In this document: positions 1 to 10,541 of the stretch, piece after piece
Layout of the letters: each line of letters opens with the position of its first letter
Position numbering within the stretch: position 1 is the first letter of the stretch
Origin: Paenibacillus curdlanolyticus YK9
Lineage (GTDB): Bacteria; Bacillota; Bacilli; Paenibacillales; Paenibacillaceae
NCBI RefSeq assembly: GCF_000179615.1
Contig: NZ_AEDD01000011.1
Location: 62,001 to 126,000 of the forward strand
DNA: 64,000 bases
Direction: 5' to 3'
Notes under the pieces: generated by a model
What the model was told of the DNA's origin: nothing
The model's database searches: none
The model's input: only the letters and a program-made list of their open reading frames with translations
Program-made: the position numbers and the translations under genes

Positions 1-162
1 CACCTGACGCTGCTGATTACGGTTTACGGGTCGGCGGAAGATGATGCGATTCGCGATACATATGGCATTTCAGAGCCGCTTCGGTTCCGGTATGAGCAAG
101 CCTGCCGCTCCCTGCGTCAGGTCGCTGGATTCGGTCGGTTCGACGACAGTCCCGAGTCTTGA
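1..162 (+). CDS. 3' end of an unidentified gene (partial)
   Basis: An open frame enters from the left edge and ends at TGA 160-162, giving 53 residues that begin HLTLLITVYG and end DDSPES. I do not recognise the family. The tail is rich in charged residues with no membrane segment. In B. subtilis the gene before tig is ysoA (a TPR protein), but nothing visible confirms that identity here. The stop lies inside the -35 box of the tig promoter, so tig seems to have its own start of transcription. Confidence 0.5.
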   Translation, partial: HLTLLITVYGSAEDDAIRDTYGISEPLRFRYEQACRSLRQVAGFGRFDDSPES

Positions 163-187
163 TAATTACGGGGATGTTGATTATAAT
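159..187 (+). promoter_or_regulatory. Sigma-A promoter of tig
   Basis: TTGATA (159-164), a 17-base spacer and a perfect TATAAT (182-187). It overlaps the stop codon of the upstream gene and lies about 60 bases before the tig start. Confidence 0.7.
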
Positions 188-251
188 AGAATGGTTTATT
201 AAACGTGAGATTTTCGCATTGAATGCGTAATGTTGGAGGGGAAGGCAAACC

Positions 252-1550
252 ATGAAAGCAACTTGGGAAAAAATAGACACGAACTTGGTATCGCTCAACG
301 TTGAGGTTGGAGCGGAGCAAGTGACTGAAGCGCTCGATAAAGCGTTCAAGAAAGTTGTACAGAAAGTAAACGTGCCAGGATTCCGTAAAGGCAAAGTGCC
401 GCGCGGCATCTTTGAAAGCAAATTTGGCGTAGAATCGCTCTACCAAGACGCGATCGACATCATCCTGCCGGACGTTTACGCGGCAGCTGTGACTGAAGCT
501 GGCATCCTGCCGGTTGACCGTCCAGAGATCGACGTTGAGCAATTCGCGAAAGGCCAAACGTTCAAGTTCACGGCAAAAGTAACGGTTAAGCCAGAAGTGA
601 AGCTTGGCGATTACAAAGGCCTCGAAGTTCCTTCCGCAGAAGCGGTTGTAACGGAGGAAGAACTGAACGAGGAACTGAACCGTCTGCAACAGCGCCACGC
701 TGAGCTGAACGTTATCGACGAAGGCACAGTAGAGAGCGGCGACACGGCTGTTATCGACTTCGACGGTTCCGTTGACGGCGTAGCATTCGAGGGCGGCAAA
801 AGCGAGCGTTACTCGCTCGAAATCGGCTCCGGCTCGTTCATCCCAGGCTTCGAAGATCAAGTAATCGGCATGGGAACTGGCGACTTCAAGGACGTAGAAG
901 TATCGTTCCCTGAGAGCTACCACGTTGCTGATCTGGCTGGCAAAGCAGCAGTGTTCAAAGTGAAACTGCATGAGATCAAACGCAAAAGCCTGCCAGCGCT
1001 TGACGATGAGTTTGCTAAAGACGTTAGCGAATTTGAAACGCTTGCTGAGTACAAGCAGGATCTCGAAAACAACCTGAAAGAGCGCAAAGCGAAAGAAAAC
1101 GAAGCTACGCGTGAAACAGCTGTTGTAGAGAAAGCTGCAGAAGCGGCGGAAATCGAAATTCCACAAGCAATGGTTAATACGGAAACGGATTACATGCTGA
1201 AGGACTTCGAGAACCGTCTGCGCATGCAAGGCATGAACCTTGAACTGTACTTCCAATTCTCCGGCCAAAACGAGGCTGCTCTTCGCGAGCAAATGCGTGG
1301 CGACGCTGAGAAGCGCGTTCGCAACAACCTCGTGCTTGAAGCAATCGCTAAAGCCGAAGGCATCGAAGTAAGCGAAGAAGATGTGAACGCTGAACTCGAA
1401 ACGCTGTCCAAAGCGTACAACCGCCCTGCGGACGAGCTTCGAGACATTTTCTCCCGCAATGGCAATCTCGAAAACTTGAAGGAAGACGTTTCGCTCCGCA
1501 AAACGATCAAATTCCTTCTCGAAAACAGCAAAGAAGCAGTTAACGCATAA
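252..1550 (+). CDS. tig: Trigger factor, ribosome-associated chaperone and peptidyl-prolyl isomerase
   Basis: The 432-residue protein has the usual length of trigger factor, which binds ribosomal protein L23 at the exit tunnel and shields nascent chains. The ribosome-docking signature GFRKGKVPR is at residues 43-51. An FKBP-type isomerase domain spans about 160-245 ([10 protein letters not shown] through FIPGFEDQ). The rest is the helical C-terminal chaperone arm. A strong GGAGGGGA ribosome site precedes the ATG. The gene is monocistronic by appearance, with its own promoter upstream and a hairpin terminator downstream, and opens a proteostasis cluster with clpP, clpX and two lon genes. Confidence 0.97.
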   Translation: MKATWEKIDTNLVSLNVEVGAEQVTEALDKAFKKVVQKVNVPGFRKGKVPRGIFESKFGVESLYQDAIDIILPDVYAAAVTEAGILPVDRPEIDVEQFAKGQTFKFTAKVTVKPEVKLGDYKGLEVPSAEAVVTEEELNEELNRLQQRHAELNVIDEGTVESGDTAVIDFDGSVDGVAFEGGKSERYSLEIGSGSFIPGFEDQVIGMGTGDFKDVEVSFPESYHVADLAGKAAVFKVKLHEIKRKSLPALDDEFAKDVSEFETLAEYKQDLENNLKERKAKENEATRETAVVEKAAEAAEIEIPQAMVNTETDYMLKDFENRLRMQGMNLELYFQFSGQNEAALREQMRGDAEKRVRNNLVLEAIAKAEGIEVSEEDVNAELETLSKAYNRPADELRDIFSRNGNLENLKEDVSLRKTIKFLLENSKEAVNA

Positions 1551-1590
1551 GCAAGGCCTATCGGCCAGCTTTTCAAGCGTATAGAGGGGT

Positions 1591-1622
1591 AAGGCACGTT
1601 CTTTGAAACGTGCCTTATTTTT
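1591..1622 (+). terminator. Rho-independent terminator after tig
   Basis: AAGGCACGTT and AACGTGCCTT arms with a short loop, followed by a T-rich tract. Confidence 0.8.
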
Positions 1623-1731
1623 CCACTAAACACATACATATGTAACACTCGGTTCCAGCTTGGGGGAGGAATCCCCGTACTTAATGGCAAGACCGCGTCG
1701 TATACTGTTAGAAGCGACCTCATTTGGAAAA

Positions 1732-1760
1732 ATGACAGCAACGCATCGACGTGATAAAAT
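1732..1760 (+). promoter_or_regulatory. Probable sigma-A promoter of clpP
   Basis: ATGACA (1732-1737), a 17-base spacer and TAAAAT (1755-1760), 41 bases before the clpP ATG. I saw no convincing tandem CtsR heptanucleotide operator here, although clpP is a CtsR target in many Bacillales. Confidence 0.5.
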
Positions 1761-1801
1761 AAGGAAGTATCCATTCCGCCTAAAGAAAGAAGGTTGGTCG
1801 C

Positions 1802-2383
1802 ATGAATTTAGTACCGATCGTAGTCGAACAGACGAATCGTGGAGAGCGTTCTTACGATATTTACTCCCGGCTTTTGAAGGACCGGATTATTTTCCTCGGG
1901 AGCGCCATTGATGACGATGTCGCTAACTCCATAATCGCGCAGCTGCTGTTCCTGGCGGCCGACGATCCTGAGAAGGATATCCACTTATACATCAACTCCC
2001 CTGGCGGTTCAGTTACCGCTGGTATGGGTATATTTGATACGATGCAGTTTATTAAGCCTGACGTATCGACCATTTGCGTCGGTATGGCAGCGAGCATGGG
2101 CTCGCTTCTGTTGACGGCTGGCGCCAAAGGCAAGCGTTTCTCGCTTCCGAATAGCGAAGTGATGATTCACCAGCCGCTCGGCGGCGTTCGAGGCCAAGCT
2201 TCCGACATTAAGATTCACGCTGACTGGATCATCAAAACGAAGCAGAAGCTGAATCAAATTTATGTGGAACGCACGGGTCAGCCGTACGAGAAAATTGAGC
2301 GCGACACGGATCGCGACAACTTCCTCTCGGCAGAAGAAGCCGTTGCTTACGGGCTGATTGACAAGGTGGTTACGTCACTATAG
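1802..2383 (+). CDS. clpP: ATP-dependent Clp protease proteolytic subunit
   Basis: This is a 193-residue serine peptidase of family S14 that forms the double-heptamer chamber fed by ClpX or ClpC. The catalytic triad sits at the family positions: Ser98 in GMAASMG, His123 in MIHQPLGG and Asp172 in DTDRDNF. The N-terminus begins [11 protein letters not shown] as in other mature ClpP proteins, supporting the ATG used, which follows an AAGAAGG ribosome site. Thirteen bases separate it from the clpX ATG, so the two are probably co-transcribed. B. subtilis keeps clpP elsewhere; this tig-clpP-clpX order resembles that in proteobacteria. Confidence 0.97.
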   Translation: MNLVPIVVEQTNRGERSYDIYSRLLKDRIIFLGSAIDDDVANSIIAQLLFLAADDPEKDIHLYINSPGGSVTAGMGIFDTMQFIKPDVSTICVGMAASMGSLLLTAGAKGKRFSLPNSEVMIHQPLGGVRGQASDIKIHADWIIKTKQKLNQIYVERTGQPYEKIERDTDRDNFLSAEEAVAYGLIDKVVTSL

Positions 2384-2396
2384 AAAGGGTGATCCC

Positions 2397-3653
2397 ATGT
2401 TTAAATTCAACGACGAGAAGGGCCAGTTGAAATGCTCGTTCTGCGGCAAATCGCAAGAGCAGGTTCGTAAGCTAGTAGCCGGTCCCGGCGTTTATATATG
2501 CGACGAATGCATCGAACTGTGCACGGAAATTGTCGAGGAAGAGCTCGGCCATGAGGAAGAGCTGGACCTCAAAGACATTCCGAAACCAAAAGACATCCGG
2601 GGCATCCTTGATTCTTATGTCATCGGCCAAGAAAGCGCGAAGAAATCGCTCGCAGTAGCGGTTTATAACCACTACAAGCGGATTAACTCGCAAAACAAGC
2701 TCGAGGACGTTGAACTGCAGAAGAGTAACATCCTTCTGGTAGGTCCAACAGGCTCCGGTAAGACGCTGTTGGCGCAGACGATGGCGAAGATTCTTAACGT
2801 GCCATTCGCAATTGCAGACGCGACTTCCCTTACGGAAGCTGGCTATGTAGGCGAGGACGTTGAGAACATTTTGCTGAAGCTGATTCAAGCGGCGGATTAC
2901 GATGTGGAGAAGGCTGAACGCGGCATTATTTATATCGACGAGATCGATAAAGTAGCCCGCAAATCAGAAAATCCATCGATCACGCGCGATGTTTCCGGCG
3001 AAGGCGTACAGCAAGCCCTTCTGAAAATTTTGGAGGGCACGGTTGCTTCGGTACCGCCGCAAGGTGGCCGCAAGCATCCGCATCAAGAATTTATTCAGAT
3101 CGATACGACGAACATCCTGTTTATTTGCGGCGGCGCGTTCGACGGTCTGGAGCAGCTCATTAAACGCCGGATCGGCAAGAAAGTGATCGGCTTTAACACA
3201 GCCGGCGACAGCCAGAAGGAATTGAAGCCGGGCGAATACTTGTCGATGGTGCTGCCAGAGGACTTGCTGAAATTCGGATTGATTCCGGAGTTCGTCGGTC
3301 GTTTGCCAGTCATCTCGTCGCTTGAGCCGCTTGACGAAGAGACGCTTGTACGTATCCTCTCCGAGCCAAAGAATGCTTTGGTGAAGCAGTATCAAAAGCT
3401 GCTTGAGATGGATAACGTTAAGCTCGAGTTCGAGGCAGGCGCGTTGGAGGCGATTGCCCGCGAAGCGATCAAACGCAATACAGGTGCTCGTGGCTTGCGT
3501 GCGATTATCGAGGGAATTATGCTCGAAGTCATGTATGAGGTTCCATCGCGCGACGATGTGAGCAGCTGCCTGATTACCGAGCAGGTTGTCAACGAGAAGA
3601 TTATGCCAGAGTTGACGCCGAAGAAAGGCAAGAAAAAAGAAGAGAGCGCCTAA
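2397..3653 (+). CDS. clpX: ClpX, unfoldase of the ClpXP protease
   Basis: The 418-residue AAA+ ATPase recognises substrates and threads them into ClpP. The N-terminal zinc-binding domain shows CSFCGK and CDECIELC (four cysteines, about residues 11-38). Walker A is GPTGSGKT (about 120), the pore loop is GYVGEDVEN and Walker B is IIYIDEID. An in-frame ATG at 2358 would overlap clpP by 26 bases. The ATG at 2397, after GAAAGGGTGA, gives the standard start [17 protein letters not shown], so I chose it. Confidence 0.97.
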   Translation: MFKFNDEKGQLKCSFCGKSQEQVRKLVAGPGVYICDECIELCTEIVEEELGHEEELDLKDIPKPKDIRGILDSYVIGQESAKKSLAVAVYNHYKRINSQNKLEDVELQKSNILLVGPTGSGKTLLAQTMAKILNVPFAIADATSLTEAGYVGEDVENILLKLIQAADYDVEKAERGIIYIDEIDKVARKSENPSITRDVSGEGVQQALLKILEGTVASVPPQGGRKHPHQEFIQIDTTNILFICGGAFDGLEQLIKRRIGKKVIGFNTAGDSQKELKPGEYLSMVLPEDLLKFGLIPEFVGRLPVISSLEPLDEETLVRILSEPKNALVKQYQKLLEMDNVKLEFEAGALEAIAREAIKRNTGARGLRAIIEGIMLEVMYEVPSRDDVSSCLITEQVVNEKIMPELTPKKGKKKEESA

Positions 3654-3686
3654 TTATTAGGCGATTATACATTACCGTTGATGCTT

Positions 3687-3731
3687 CCACCCCGGCGGGC
3701 GGCCTTATTTGGCCGTCTGTCCGCCGGGTGG
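3687..3731 (+). other. Long GC-rich hairpin between clpX and ispG
   Basis: CCACCCCGGCGG and CCGCCGGGTGG pair over 11 bases with one bulged C, and GGCC/GGCC can extend the stem inward. No U tract follows (ACTTTGACG), so it is a poor intrinsic terminator. It may stabilise a 3' end or cause partial termination before ispG. Confidence 0.5.
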
Positions 3732-3759
3732 ACTTTGACGTTCATGGGAGAGATACCTC

Positions 3760-4872
3760 ATGTATTTGCGTAAGGACACCGTACCAGTCAAGGTCGGCCC
3801 GCTGACAATTGGTGGAAGCGACGAAGTGATCATTCAAAGCATGTGTACGACAAAGACAGCGGACGTGGAAGCGACCGTTGCTGAGATTTTGCGGCTGGAA
3901 GAAGCTGGCTGCCAGATTGTACGGGTAACGGTTAACAACAAGGAAGCTGCTGATGCAATTAAAGAAATCAAGAAGCGCATTCATATTCCGCTTGTTGCCG
4001 ACATTCATTTTGACTATCGTCTGGCCCTTGCGGCGATTGAGAATGGCGTGGACAAGGTTCGTATTAATCCAGGCAATATCGGACGCCGCGAGAAAGTCGA
4101 AGCGGTTGTTAAGGCTTGTAAGGAGAAGGGCATTCCGATTCGGATCGGCGTTAACGCTGGTTCCCTTGAGAACCATCTGCTTGAGAAATATGGTTACCCT
4201 ACGCCAGAAGCAATGGTAGAAAGCGCGCTGTTCCATATCGGCATTTTGGAGGAGCTTGATTTCCACGATATTATCGTGTCCTTGAAAGCTTCAGACGTAC
4301 CGATGGCGATCGCCGCTTACTCGATGGCAGCAGAGAAGATTAAATATCCGCTCCACTTGGGCATCACGGAGGCAGGAACGCTGCATACCGGAACGATCAA
4401 GAGCTCCGCAGGCATTGGGGCGCTATTGGCGATGGGAATCGGCAATACGGTTCGTATCAGCTTAAGCGCGGATCCGGTTGAAGAGGTGAAGGTAGCGCGC
4501 GAGCTGCTGAAAACCTTTGGTTTGATTACGAATGCGGCAACGCTCGTGTCCTGCCCGACCTGCGGCCGTTTGGATATCGATCTATTCTCGATCGCCAACG
4601 AGGTTGAGGACTACATTTCCAAAATCAAAGTGCCAATCAAAGTTTCGGTGCTCGGCTGTGCAGTTAACGGTCCTGGCGAAGCGCGCGAGGCGGATATCGG
4701 CATCGCTGGCGCACGTGGGGAAGGCATGCTGTTCCGTTACGGGGAAATGATTCGTAAAGTGCCTGAAGCCGAGATGCTAGATGAGTTGAAAAAAGAAATC
4801 GATGAGATCGTGCGTGTCTACGAGGCGACAGGCGAAATTCCTGGTCGAAAACAGCATTCGCATATCAAGTAA
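3760..4872 (+). CDS. ispG: 4-hydroxy-3-methylbut-2-enyl diphosphate synthase (MEP pathway)
   Basis: The 370-residue protein matches GcpE/IspG, the [4Fe-4S] enzyme that converts methylerythritol cyclodiphosphate to HMBPP in isoprenoid synthesis. The N-terminal TIM-barrel begins [13 protein letters not shown] with IQSMCTT. The C-terminal cluster ligands are seen in SCPTCGR and in [14 protein letters not shown], the latter carrying the third Cys and the Glu ligand. An AGAGAT ribosome site precedes the ATG. It sits alone between two proteolysis genes, with a hairpin on each side. Confidence 0.95.
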   Translation: MYLRKDTVPVKVGPLTIGGSDEVIIQSMCTTKTADVEATVAEILRLEEAGCQIVRVTVNNKEAADAIKEIKKRIHIPLVADIHFDYRLALAAIENGVDKVRINPGNIGRREKVEAVVKACKEKGIPIRIGVNAGSLENHLLEKYGYPTPEAMVESALFHIGILEELDFHDIIVSLKASDVPMAIAAYSMAAEKIKYPLHLGITEAGTLHTGTIKSSAGIGALLAMGIGNTVRISLSADPVEEVKVARELLKTFGLITNAATLVSCPTCGRLDIDLFSIANEVEDYISKIKVPIKVSVLGCAVNGPGEAREADIGIAGARGEGMLFRYGEMIRKVPEAEMLDELKKEIDEIVRVYEATGEIPGRKQHSHIK

Positions 4873-4910
4873 ACGTTAGATGCGTTTCGACTCTCCTTTT
4901 TGTATATTCA

Positions 4911-4958
4911 AACACCCGCAGGGAATACTGACAAGTATTAGACCTGCGGGTGTTTTTT
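4911..4958 (+). terminator. Terminator after ispG
   Basis: AACACCCGCAGG (4911-4922) pairs with CCTGCGGGTGTT (4943-4954), followed by a T run. Confidence 0.85.
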
Positions 4959-4996
4959 GTATTGGCCATGCGCCAACATTAAGGAGGGGATTTGAA

Positions 4997-6700
4997 ATGT
5001 CTCTAAGTTTCGTGTTAATGCTGATCCAAGTGTTTTTTGCTGTCGTTATCGGCTTATATTTTTGGAATTTGCTTCGTAATCAGAAGACAAATCGAACAGC
5101 CGTTGACCGCGAATCGCGGAAGGAGCTGGATAAGCTTCGCAAGCTACGCTCCATTTCGCTTACGAAGCCGCTTGCCGAGAAAACAAGGCCGCAAGCGATG
5201 CAGGACATCGTCGGCCAAATCGACGGCCTCAAGGCGCTCAAAGCGGCGCTATGCAGCGCAAATCCGCAGCATGTTATTATCTATGGCCCGCCTGGAGTCG
5301 GCAAGACGGCTGCAGCGCGCGTCGTGCTTGAGGAAGCGAAGAAAAACCCAGCTTCCCCATTTTTGCCAGAGGCGAAATTTACGGAGATTGACGCGACGAC
5401 TGCTCGATTCGATGAGAGGGGAATTGCAGATCCGTTGATCGGCTCTGTCCATGACCCGATTTATCAAGGTGCAGGCGCAATGGGCGTCGCAGGCATTCCA
5501 CAGCCGAAGCCAGGGGCAGTGACCAAAGCGCACGGCGGCATTCTGTTCATCGATGAGATTGGGGAATTGCATCCGATTCAGTTGAATAAGCTATTAAAAG
5601 TGCTTGAGGACCGCAAAGTATTTTTGGAAAGCGCCTATTACAACTCTGAGGACGCGAACATTCCGATGTATGTGCATGACGTATTTCAGAATGGCTTGCC
5701 AGCTGATTTTCGCCTCGTCGGCGCGACAACTCGTTCGCCGCAGGAGCTGCCGGCTGCGCTCCGTTCGCGTTGCATGGAGGTTTATTTCCGTCCGCTGCTC
5801 GCTGAAGAGATTTCACAAATCGCTTCGAACGCCGTGAAGAAAATCGGCTTCGAGCCATCTGCCGATGCTATTGAGGTTGTGAAGCGGTATGCGACGAATG
5901 GACGGGAAGCCGTCAACGTTATCCAGCTCGCAGCGGGACTTGCGCTATCGGAGAAAAGGGATACGCTGACTGCGGCGGACATTGAATGGGTCGTCAACAG
6001 CAGCCAAATTCCGCCGCGCCCGGATCGGAAAGTGCCAGCGGAGCCGCAGATTGGTTTCGTTAATGGCCTAGCGGTATACGGTCCTAATATGGGGACGCTG
6101 CTCGAAATTGAAGTGAGCGCGATTCCTGTTCGCACGGGCAAAGGCACGTTTACGATTACAGGCGTAGTTGACGAGGAAGAGCTTGGCGGCGGTTCGCGCA
6201 CGCTGCGTCGCAAGAGCATGGCGAAGGGGTCTGTCGAGAATGTATTGACCGTGCTGCGCCGCTATGGCCTTCGTCCGCATGATTATGACCTGCACATTAA
6301 CTTCCCTGGCGGAACGCCGATTGATGGCCCTTCAGCAGGCATTGCGATGGCGACGGCCATTGCCTCAGCGATCAAAGGGGAGCCGGTCGATAATAAACTC
6401 GCGATGACGGGCGAGGTCGGCATACATGGCAATGTGAAGCCTGTCGGCGGCGTGCTGGCCAAAGTGGAGGCAGCTTTCCAAGCTGGCGCTGAGCGAGTGA
6501 TTATTCCTCGGGAAAATTGGCAAGCAATATTCGAAGGATTAGAGGGCGTGCAAATTATCCCAGTTGACCGTGTAGATGAGGTGTTTGCGCTCCTTTTCCC
6601 TCAGGCGGAGGAGAAGTTCCATCAGTTGGATTCAGTCCCGGCGACAGAGCTGTATATCTCTCCTTCGGTGCCGTATTTGCAGGCGGATTCCGCGGAGTGA
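4997..6700 (+). CDS. lonB: LonB, membrane-anchored ATP-dependent protease
   Basis: The 567-residue protein is close in length to B. subtilis LonB (552). An N-terminal hydrophobic helix (about residues 4-24, LSFVLMLIQVFFAVVIGLYF) anchors it. The AAA+ module has Walker A GPPGVGKT and Walker B GILFIDEIGE. The C-terminal Lon protease domain carries the catalytic Ser in DGPSAGIA and Lys in GGVLAKVEAA. The frame is open from 4880, but AAGGAGGGG directly before ATG 4997 fixes the start and keeps the gene clear of the ispG terminator. In B. subtilis lonB is forespore-expressed (sigma-F); I could not identify such a promoter here. Confidence 0.95.
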   Translation: MSLSFVLMLIQVFFAVVIGLYFWNLLRNQKTNRTAVDRESRKELDKLRKLRSISLTKPLAEKTRPQAMQDIVGQIDGLKALKAALCSANPQHVIIYGPPGVGKTAAARVVLEEAKKNPASPFLPEAKFTEIDATTARFDERGIADPLIGSVHDPIYQGAGAMGVAGIPQPKPGAVTKAHGGILFIDEIGELHPIQLNKLLKVLEDRKVFLESAYYNSEDANIPMYVHDVFQNGLPADFRLVGATTRSPQELPAALRSRCMEVYFRPLLAEEISQIASNAVKKIGFEPSADAIEVVKRYATNGREAVNVIQLAAGLALSEKRDTLTAADIEWVVNSSQIPPRPDRKVPAEPQIGFVNGLAVYGPNMGTLLEIEVSAIPVRTGKGTFTITGVVDEEELGGGSRTLRRKSMAKGSVENVLTVLRRYGLRPHDYDLHINFPGGTPIDGPSAGIAMATAIASAIKGEPVDNKLAMTGEVGIHGNVKPVGGVLAKVEAAFQAGAERVIIPRENWQAIFEGLEGVQIIPVDRVDEVFALLFPQAEEKFHQLDSVPATELYISPSVPYLQADSAE

Positions 6701-6706
6701 TAAAAT
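6677..6706 (+). promoter_or_regulatory. Possible sigma-A promoter of lonA
   Basis: TTGCAG (6677-6682), an 18-base spacer and TAAAAT (6701-6706). It overlaps the last codons of lonB, so lonA may be transcribed independently as well as by read-through. Confidence 0.4.
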
Positions 6707-6736
6707 GGTATAGACATCATTAATGGAGGTGCTGGT

Positions 6737-9109
6737 ATGGGGCCTGGAAAATCGAAAGGTCGTAGATTGCCCCTGCTTCCGCTCAGGGGGCTGCTCGTAT
6801 ATCCCAGCATGGTTCTCCACCTCGACGTGGGACGGGAAAAATCGGTACGGGCGCTAGAGCGCGCGATGGTCGATGATCATATGATTTTGTTGTGCTCGCA
6901 GTCTGAAGTGAACATCGAGGAGCCGACTCAGGAGGATATCTATCGCATCGGGACCATTGCGCGCGTTAGGCAGATGCTTAAGCTGCCTAACGGCACGATT
7001 CGCGTACTCGTCGAAGGTGTCGTTCGCGCTGAGGTGCTTGATTATTTGCCGAATGAAGAGTTTTATGAGGTTATGATCAAGGAATTGCCGGAGCAGGAAT
7101 CTGAGGATTCCGAGACCGATGCGCTTATGCGGACCGTTCTGAGTCAATTTGAGAATTACATTAATTTGTCTAAAAAGGTCACGCCAGAAACGCTTGCCGC
7201 CGTTTCTGACATTGACGAGCCTGGACGTCTTGCAGACGTCATTACGAGCCATCTGTCGCTCAAAATTCGCGATAAGCAGGATATTCTAGAAACGGTGGAC
7301 GTCCGTCAGCGGCTGGAGAAGCTGCTGGACATTCTTCATAATGAGCGCGAAGTGCTGGAGCTGGAACGGAAAATCAATCAGCGCGTGAAGAAGCAGATGG
7401 AGAAAACCCAGAAGGAATATTATTTGCGCGAGCAAATGAAGGCGATCCAGAAGGAGCTTGGCGATAAGGAAGGCCGGGCTGGCGAGGTTGAAGAGCTGCG
7501 AAGCCAGTTGGAGGAAGCGGGGCTTCCGGAGAAGGTGAAGGAGAAGGTTGAGAAGGAAATCGACCGTCTCGAGAAAATGCCGTCGACCTCTGCTGAGGGC
7601 GGCGTCATCCGCAATTATATCGATTGGTTATTGTCTTTGCCTTGGAACAAAGGGGACGAGGAAGGCATCGATCTCGATTTGGAACGTGCCGAGGAGATTC
7701 TTAACGAGGATCACTACGGTCTGGATAAGCCGAAGGAGCGTGTGCTTGAATACCTGGCAGTACAGAAGTTGGTACAGAAGCTCAAAGGGCCGATTCTATG
7801 CCTTGTAGGGCCTCCAGGCGTCGGAAAGACGTCGATTGCGCGTTCAATCGCCAAATCGCTGGGGCGCAAGTTCGTGCGCATCTCGCTTGGCGGCGTTCGG
7901 GACGAGGCTGAAATTCGCGGACATCGGCGTACATATGTCGGTGCAATGCCAGGTCGCATCATGCAGGGGATGAAGACGGCGGGTACGCTGAATCCCGTAT
8001 TTTTGTTAGATGAGATTGACAAAATGGCAATGGACTTCCGGGGAGACCCTGCCGCTGCATTGCTAGAGGTATTGGATCCCGAGCAGAATTCGACCTTCAG
8101 CGATCACTTCATTGAAGTGCCGTTCGATCTGTCGAACGTCATGTTCGTAACGACTGCCAACGGCCTGCACAATGTACCACGCCCGCTGCTTGATCGGATG
8201 GAAATCCTATCGATCCCGGGCTACACAGAGCTTGAGAAGCTGCAGATAGCCGAGCGTTATTTGCTGCCGAAGCAGAAGAAGGAGCACGGGCTGGAGGAAA
8301 ACCAGTTGGTTGTAGATGACGGGGCGCTGCAACAGGTCATTCGCGAGTATACGCGCGAGGCTGGCGTTCGGAATCTGGAGCAGCAGCTCGCAGCGCTTTG
8401 CCGCAAGGCAGCGAAGCAAATCGTGTCCAAGGATCACGATGGCTCGGTCATCATCGTCGATTCAGACAAAATCAAAGAATGGCTCGGACCGATCAAATTC
8501 CGTTATGGGCAAGCAGAGCAGGACGACCAGATCGGGGCAGTGACGGGGTTAGCTTGGACTGAGGTCGGCGGCGATACGCTCGTCATCGAGGTGACCGTCA
8601 TGCAAGGCAGCGGCAAGCTGACGCTGACAGGTAAGCTTGGCGATGTGATGAAAGAGTCGGCGCAAGCTGCATTCAGCTATATGAGGTCCAAAGCAGCGGA
8701 GCTGAACATCGATCCCGAGTTCCATGAGAAGAATGACATTCATATCCACATTCCAGAGGGAGCTATACCGAAGGATGGACCATCAGCAGGCATTACGATG
8801 GCTACAGCGCTGATCAGCGCGTTGACGAATCGTCCGGTTTCTCGCGATGTCGCGATGACGGGCGAGATTACGCTCCGCGGCCGCGTGCTGCCAATCGGCG
8901 GATTGAAAGAGAAGTCGCTGGCTGCCCACCGTGCGGGCATTAAGAAGGTGCTTCTCCCGAAAGGGAACGAGCATGATTTGGTCGATGTGCCAGAAAGCAT
9001 CCGTGCAGAAATGACCTTTATTCCGGTCGCGCATATGGATGAAGTGCTGCAGCATGCATTATTGCCGCTGTCGGTACCTGAACAGAAAGCAGGGACGCAC
9101 GTTACATGA
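6737..9109 (+). CDS. lonA: LonA, cytosolic ATP-dependent protease La
   Basis: The 790-residue protein has the full Lon layout. The N-terminal substrate-binding domain (about 1-200) opens with [16 protein letters not shown] and is followed by a coiled coil. The AAA+ domain has Walker [10 protein letters not shown] and Walker [11 protein letters not shown]. The protease domain carries the Ser of [10 protein letters not shown] and the Lys of [11 protein letters not shown]. It degrades misfolded and short-lived regulatory proteins. A GGAGGT site precedes the ATG. The stop overlaps the start of ysxC as ATGA, implying translational coupling. Confidence 0.96.
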   Translation: MGPGKSKGRRLPLLPLRGLLVYPSMVLHLDVGREKSVRALERAMVDDHMILLCSQSEVNIEEPTQEDIYRIGTIARVRQMLKLPNGTIRVLVEGVVRAEVLDYLPNEEFYEVMIKELPEQESEDSETDALMRTVLSQFENYINLSKKVTPETLAAVSDIDEPGRLADVITSHLSLKIRDKQDILETVDVRQRLEKLLDILHNEREVLELERKINQRVKKQMEKTQKEYYLREQMKAIQKELGDKEGRAGEVEELRSQLEEAGLPEKVKEKVEKEIDRLEKMPSTSAEGGVIRNYIDWLLSLPWNKGDEEGIDLDLERAEEILNEDHYGLDKPKERVLEYLAVQKLVQKLKGPILCLVGPPGVGKTSIARSIAKSLGRKFVRISLGGVRDEAEIRGHRRTYVGAMPGRIMQGMKTAGTLNPVFLLDEIDKMAMDFRGDPAAALLEVLDPEQNSTFSDHFIEVPFDLSNVMFVTTANGLHNVPRPLLDRMEILSIPGYTELEKLQIAERYLLPKQKKEHGLEENQLVVDDGALQQVIREYTREAGVRNLEQQLAALCRKAAKQIVSKDHDGSVIIVDSDKIKEWLGPIKFRYGQAEQDDQIGAVTGLAWTEVGGDTLVIEVTVMQGSGKLTLTGKLGDVMKESAQAAFSYMRSKAAELNIDPEFHEKNDIHIHIPEGAIPKDGPSAGITMATALISALTNRPVSRDVAMTGEITLRGRVLPIGGLKEKSLAAHRAGIKKVLLPKGNEHDLVDVPESIRAEMTFIPVAHMDEVLQHALLPLSVPEQKAGTHVT

Positions 9110-9693
9110 AAATTACATCAGCAGAGTTTATTATCAGCGCCGTAAGACCGGATCAATATCCGGAAGATGCCTTGCCAGAGATTGCTCTGGCAGGGCGTTC
9201 TAATGTCGGCAAATCTTCATTGATCAACCGTATGATTTTACGCAAAAACTTGGCGCGGACAAGCTCGCAGCCAGGTAAAACGCAGCAATTGAACTATTAT
9301 AAAATTAATGAGCAAATCTATTTTGTCGATTTTCCGGGTTATGGCTATGCGAAGGTGTCGAAAACGGAACGAGAAGCATGGGGAAGAATGATCGAGACCT
9401 TCCTCAAAGTAAGAGAAGAGCTTAAGCTCGTGCTTCTGATTGTGGATATTCGTCACGCTCCTTCCAAGGATGATTGCTTGATGTACGATTGGCTAAAGCA
9501 TTATGAGATTCCGATTTGTATTGTCGTGACCAAGGCTGACAAGATTCCAAAAAGCAAATGGGATAAGCAAATCAAGCTCGTAAAGGAAACGCTTCAAGCA
9601 GACCCGACGGATAAGGTCATTATGTTTTCATCCGAGCTGGGGCTTGGACGCGAGCAGCTGTGGGATTACATTCTTACGGAAACCAGTGATTAA
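9106..9693 (+). CDS. ysxC: YsxC/EngB, ribosome-assembly GTPase
   Basis: The 195-residue TRAFAC GTPase is required for 50S subunit assembly. Visible motifs are G1 [10 protein letters not shown] (about residues 31-40), G3 in DFPGYGYA, G4 VTKADK and G5 SSELG. Length and order match the family. Its ATG is inside the lonA stop, as in the lonA-ysxC pair of B. subtilis. A GAAAGTC/GACTTTC hairpin (9698-9715) without a U tract follows the stop. Confidence 0.95.
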   Translation: MKITSAEFIISAVRPDQYPEDALPEIALAGRSNVGKSSLINRMILRKNLARTSSQPGKTQQLNYYKINEQIYFVDFPGYGYAKVSKTEREAWGRMIETFLKVREELKLVLLIVDIRHAPSKDDCLMYDWLKHYEIPICIVVTKADKIPKSKWDKQIKLVKETLQADPTDKVIMFSSELGLGREQLWDYILTETSD

Positions 9694-9809
9694 GCGAGAA
9701 AGTCGCGTGACTTTCAATCAAAATCAAAGGATAAAGGGTTTTACAGCAGACTGTTCGGGGAAACTAACGGATTTTTCAGAAATATGCGCGAATATCGCGA
9801 ACGCTCGGC

Positions 9810-9838
9810 AGGAATAAACATTCGGGATGACGTATAAT
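9810..9838 (+). promoter_or_regulatory. -10 element before the 196-residue gene
   Basis: A perfect TATAAT (9833-9838) lies 55 bases before the ATG at 9893. The -35 region (AGGAAT at 9810-9815 with 17-base spacing) is a poor match, suggesting a weak or activated promoter. Nothing else is apparent in the 9694-9892 gap. Confidence 0.4.
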
Positions 9839-9892
9839 AAGAATAGGCAGAGAGTTAAACAAGTGCAAGCTTAAAGAATTGAGGAGATTTTT

Positions 9893-10483
9893 ATGGCTGA
9901 GCGGTTAGCCACACAGTATGTAAAAGCCAAACTGCAGTTGTCGAGTGAGGAAATGTCTCGTTTTGTCCGTTTTTTCGAGGACCAGCAAATTCGCTACGGC
10001 GTGAAGGTGCTTGAGAATGGAAGCCAAGAGGTCGTTCTCGAAGACGTAGCAGGGAGGGAAGAAATCCGCCTTGTATTTGAGCGTCATCATGATGACTACG
10101 TTTGTGAACTTTCATGCCGCCTTGTCCATCCTGGATTAACGAATGCTATGCGTAAAGCGGTATCAGCTTTCCGCGGTGATGCGATCGTCAATCGAATCTA
10201 CAGCAATTATACGATGATCTATCATTATGATAAGGGGCAAGTCCGTCGGATTGTAGAAAGTAATCAGAACGGGGAGCGCGTTGTGTTCGAGCATAAGGAT
10301 ACGCTCGGGCAGCTGGAATGCCAATTCCGCAGTAGGATTGTCGAGCATGAGATTGAAATGGTGCAGGGCGCCATTAATGAACTGCTCGATCTTCGCAATC
10401 AGACGACGGACCCGTGCCAGATTCGAGAGATCGATGAGCGTCTTCGCCAGTCGACCCACCAGTTATTCGTGTTGGAGGCTTAA
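9893..10483 (+). CDS. Conserved-looking protein of unknown function
   Basis: I do not recognise this 196-residue protein. It starts MAERLATQYVKAKLQLS and has no signal peptide or membrane helix. A mixed alpha/beta middle part with many basic and aromatic residues (about 30-140) precedes a helical C-terminus (LECQFRSRIVEHEIEM onward). A GAGGAGA ribosome site and own -10 box precede it, and a good terminator follows, so it is probably a single-gene unit. Codon use matches its neighbours. It replaces ysxD, which lies between ysxC and hemA in B. subtilis, but that alone does not make it an orthologue. Confidence 0.8.
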   Translation: MAERLATQYVKAKLQLSSEEMSRFVRFFEDQQIRYGVKVLENGSQEVVLEDVAGREEIRLVFERHHDDYVCELSCRLVHPGLTNAMRKAVSAFRGDAIVNRIYSNYTMIYHYDKGQVRRIVESNQNGERVVFEHKDTLGQLECQFRSRIVEHEIEMVQGAINELLDLRNQTTDPCQIREIDERLRQSTHQLFVLEA

Positions 10484-10511
10484 GCTGAAGAAGATTGCAG
10501 GCATGGTCCAG

Positions 10512-10541
10512 GAACCGCACATAAGTGCGGTTCTTTTTATT
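10512..10541 (+). terminator. Terminator after the 196-residue gene
   Basis: GAACCGCAC, loop ATAA, GTGCGGTTC, then TTTTTATT. Confidence 0.85.

Noticed and set aside
117-1292. Minus-strand open frame of 391 codons opposite tig
   Set aside because: Lies fully opposite trigger factor and reads as an unlikely Phe/Arg-rich protein; a shadow of codon bias in tig.
1660-1911. 83-codon plus-strand frame before and into clpP
   Set aside because: Overlaps the clpP promoter and start in another frame; no ribosome site.
3687-3731. GC-rich hairpin as a clpX terminator
   Set aside because: No U tract after the stem; recorded as a hairpin only.
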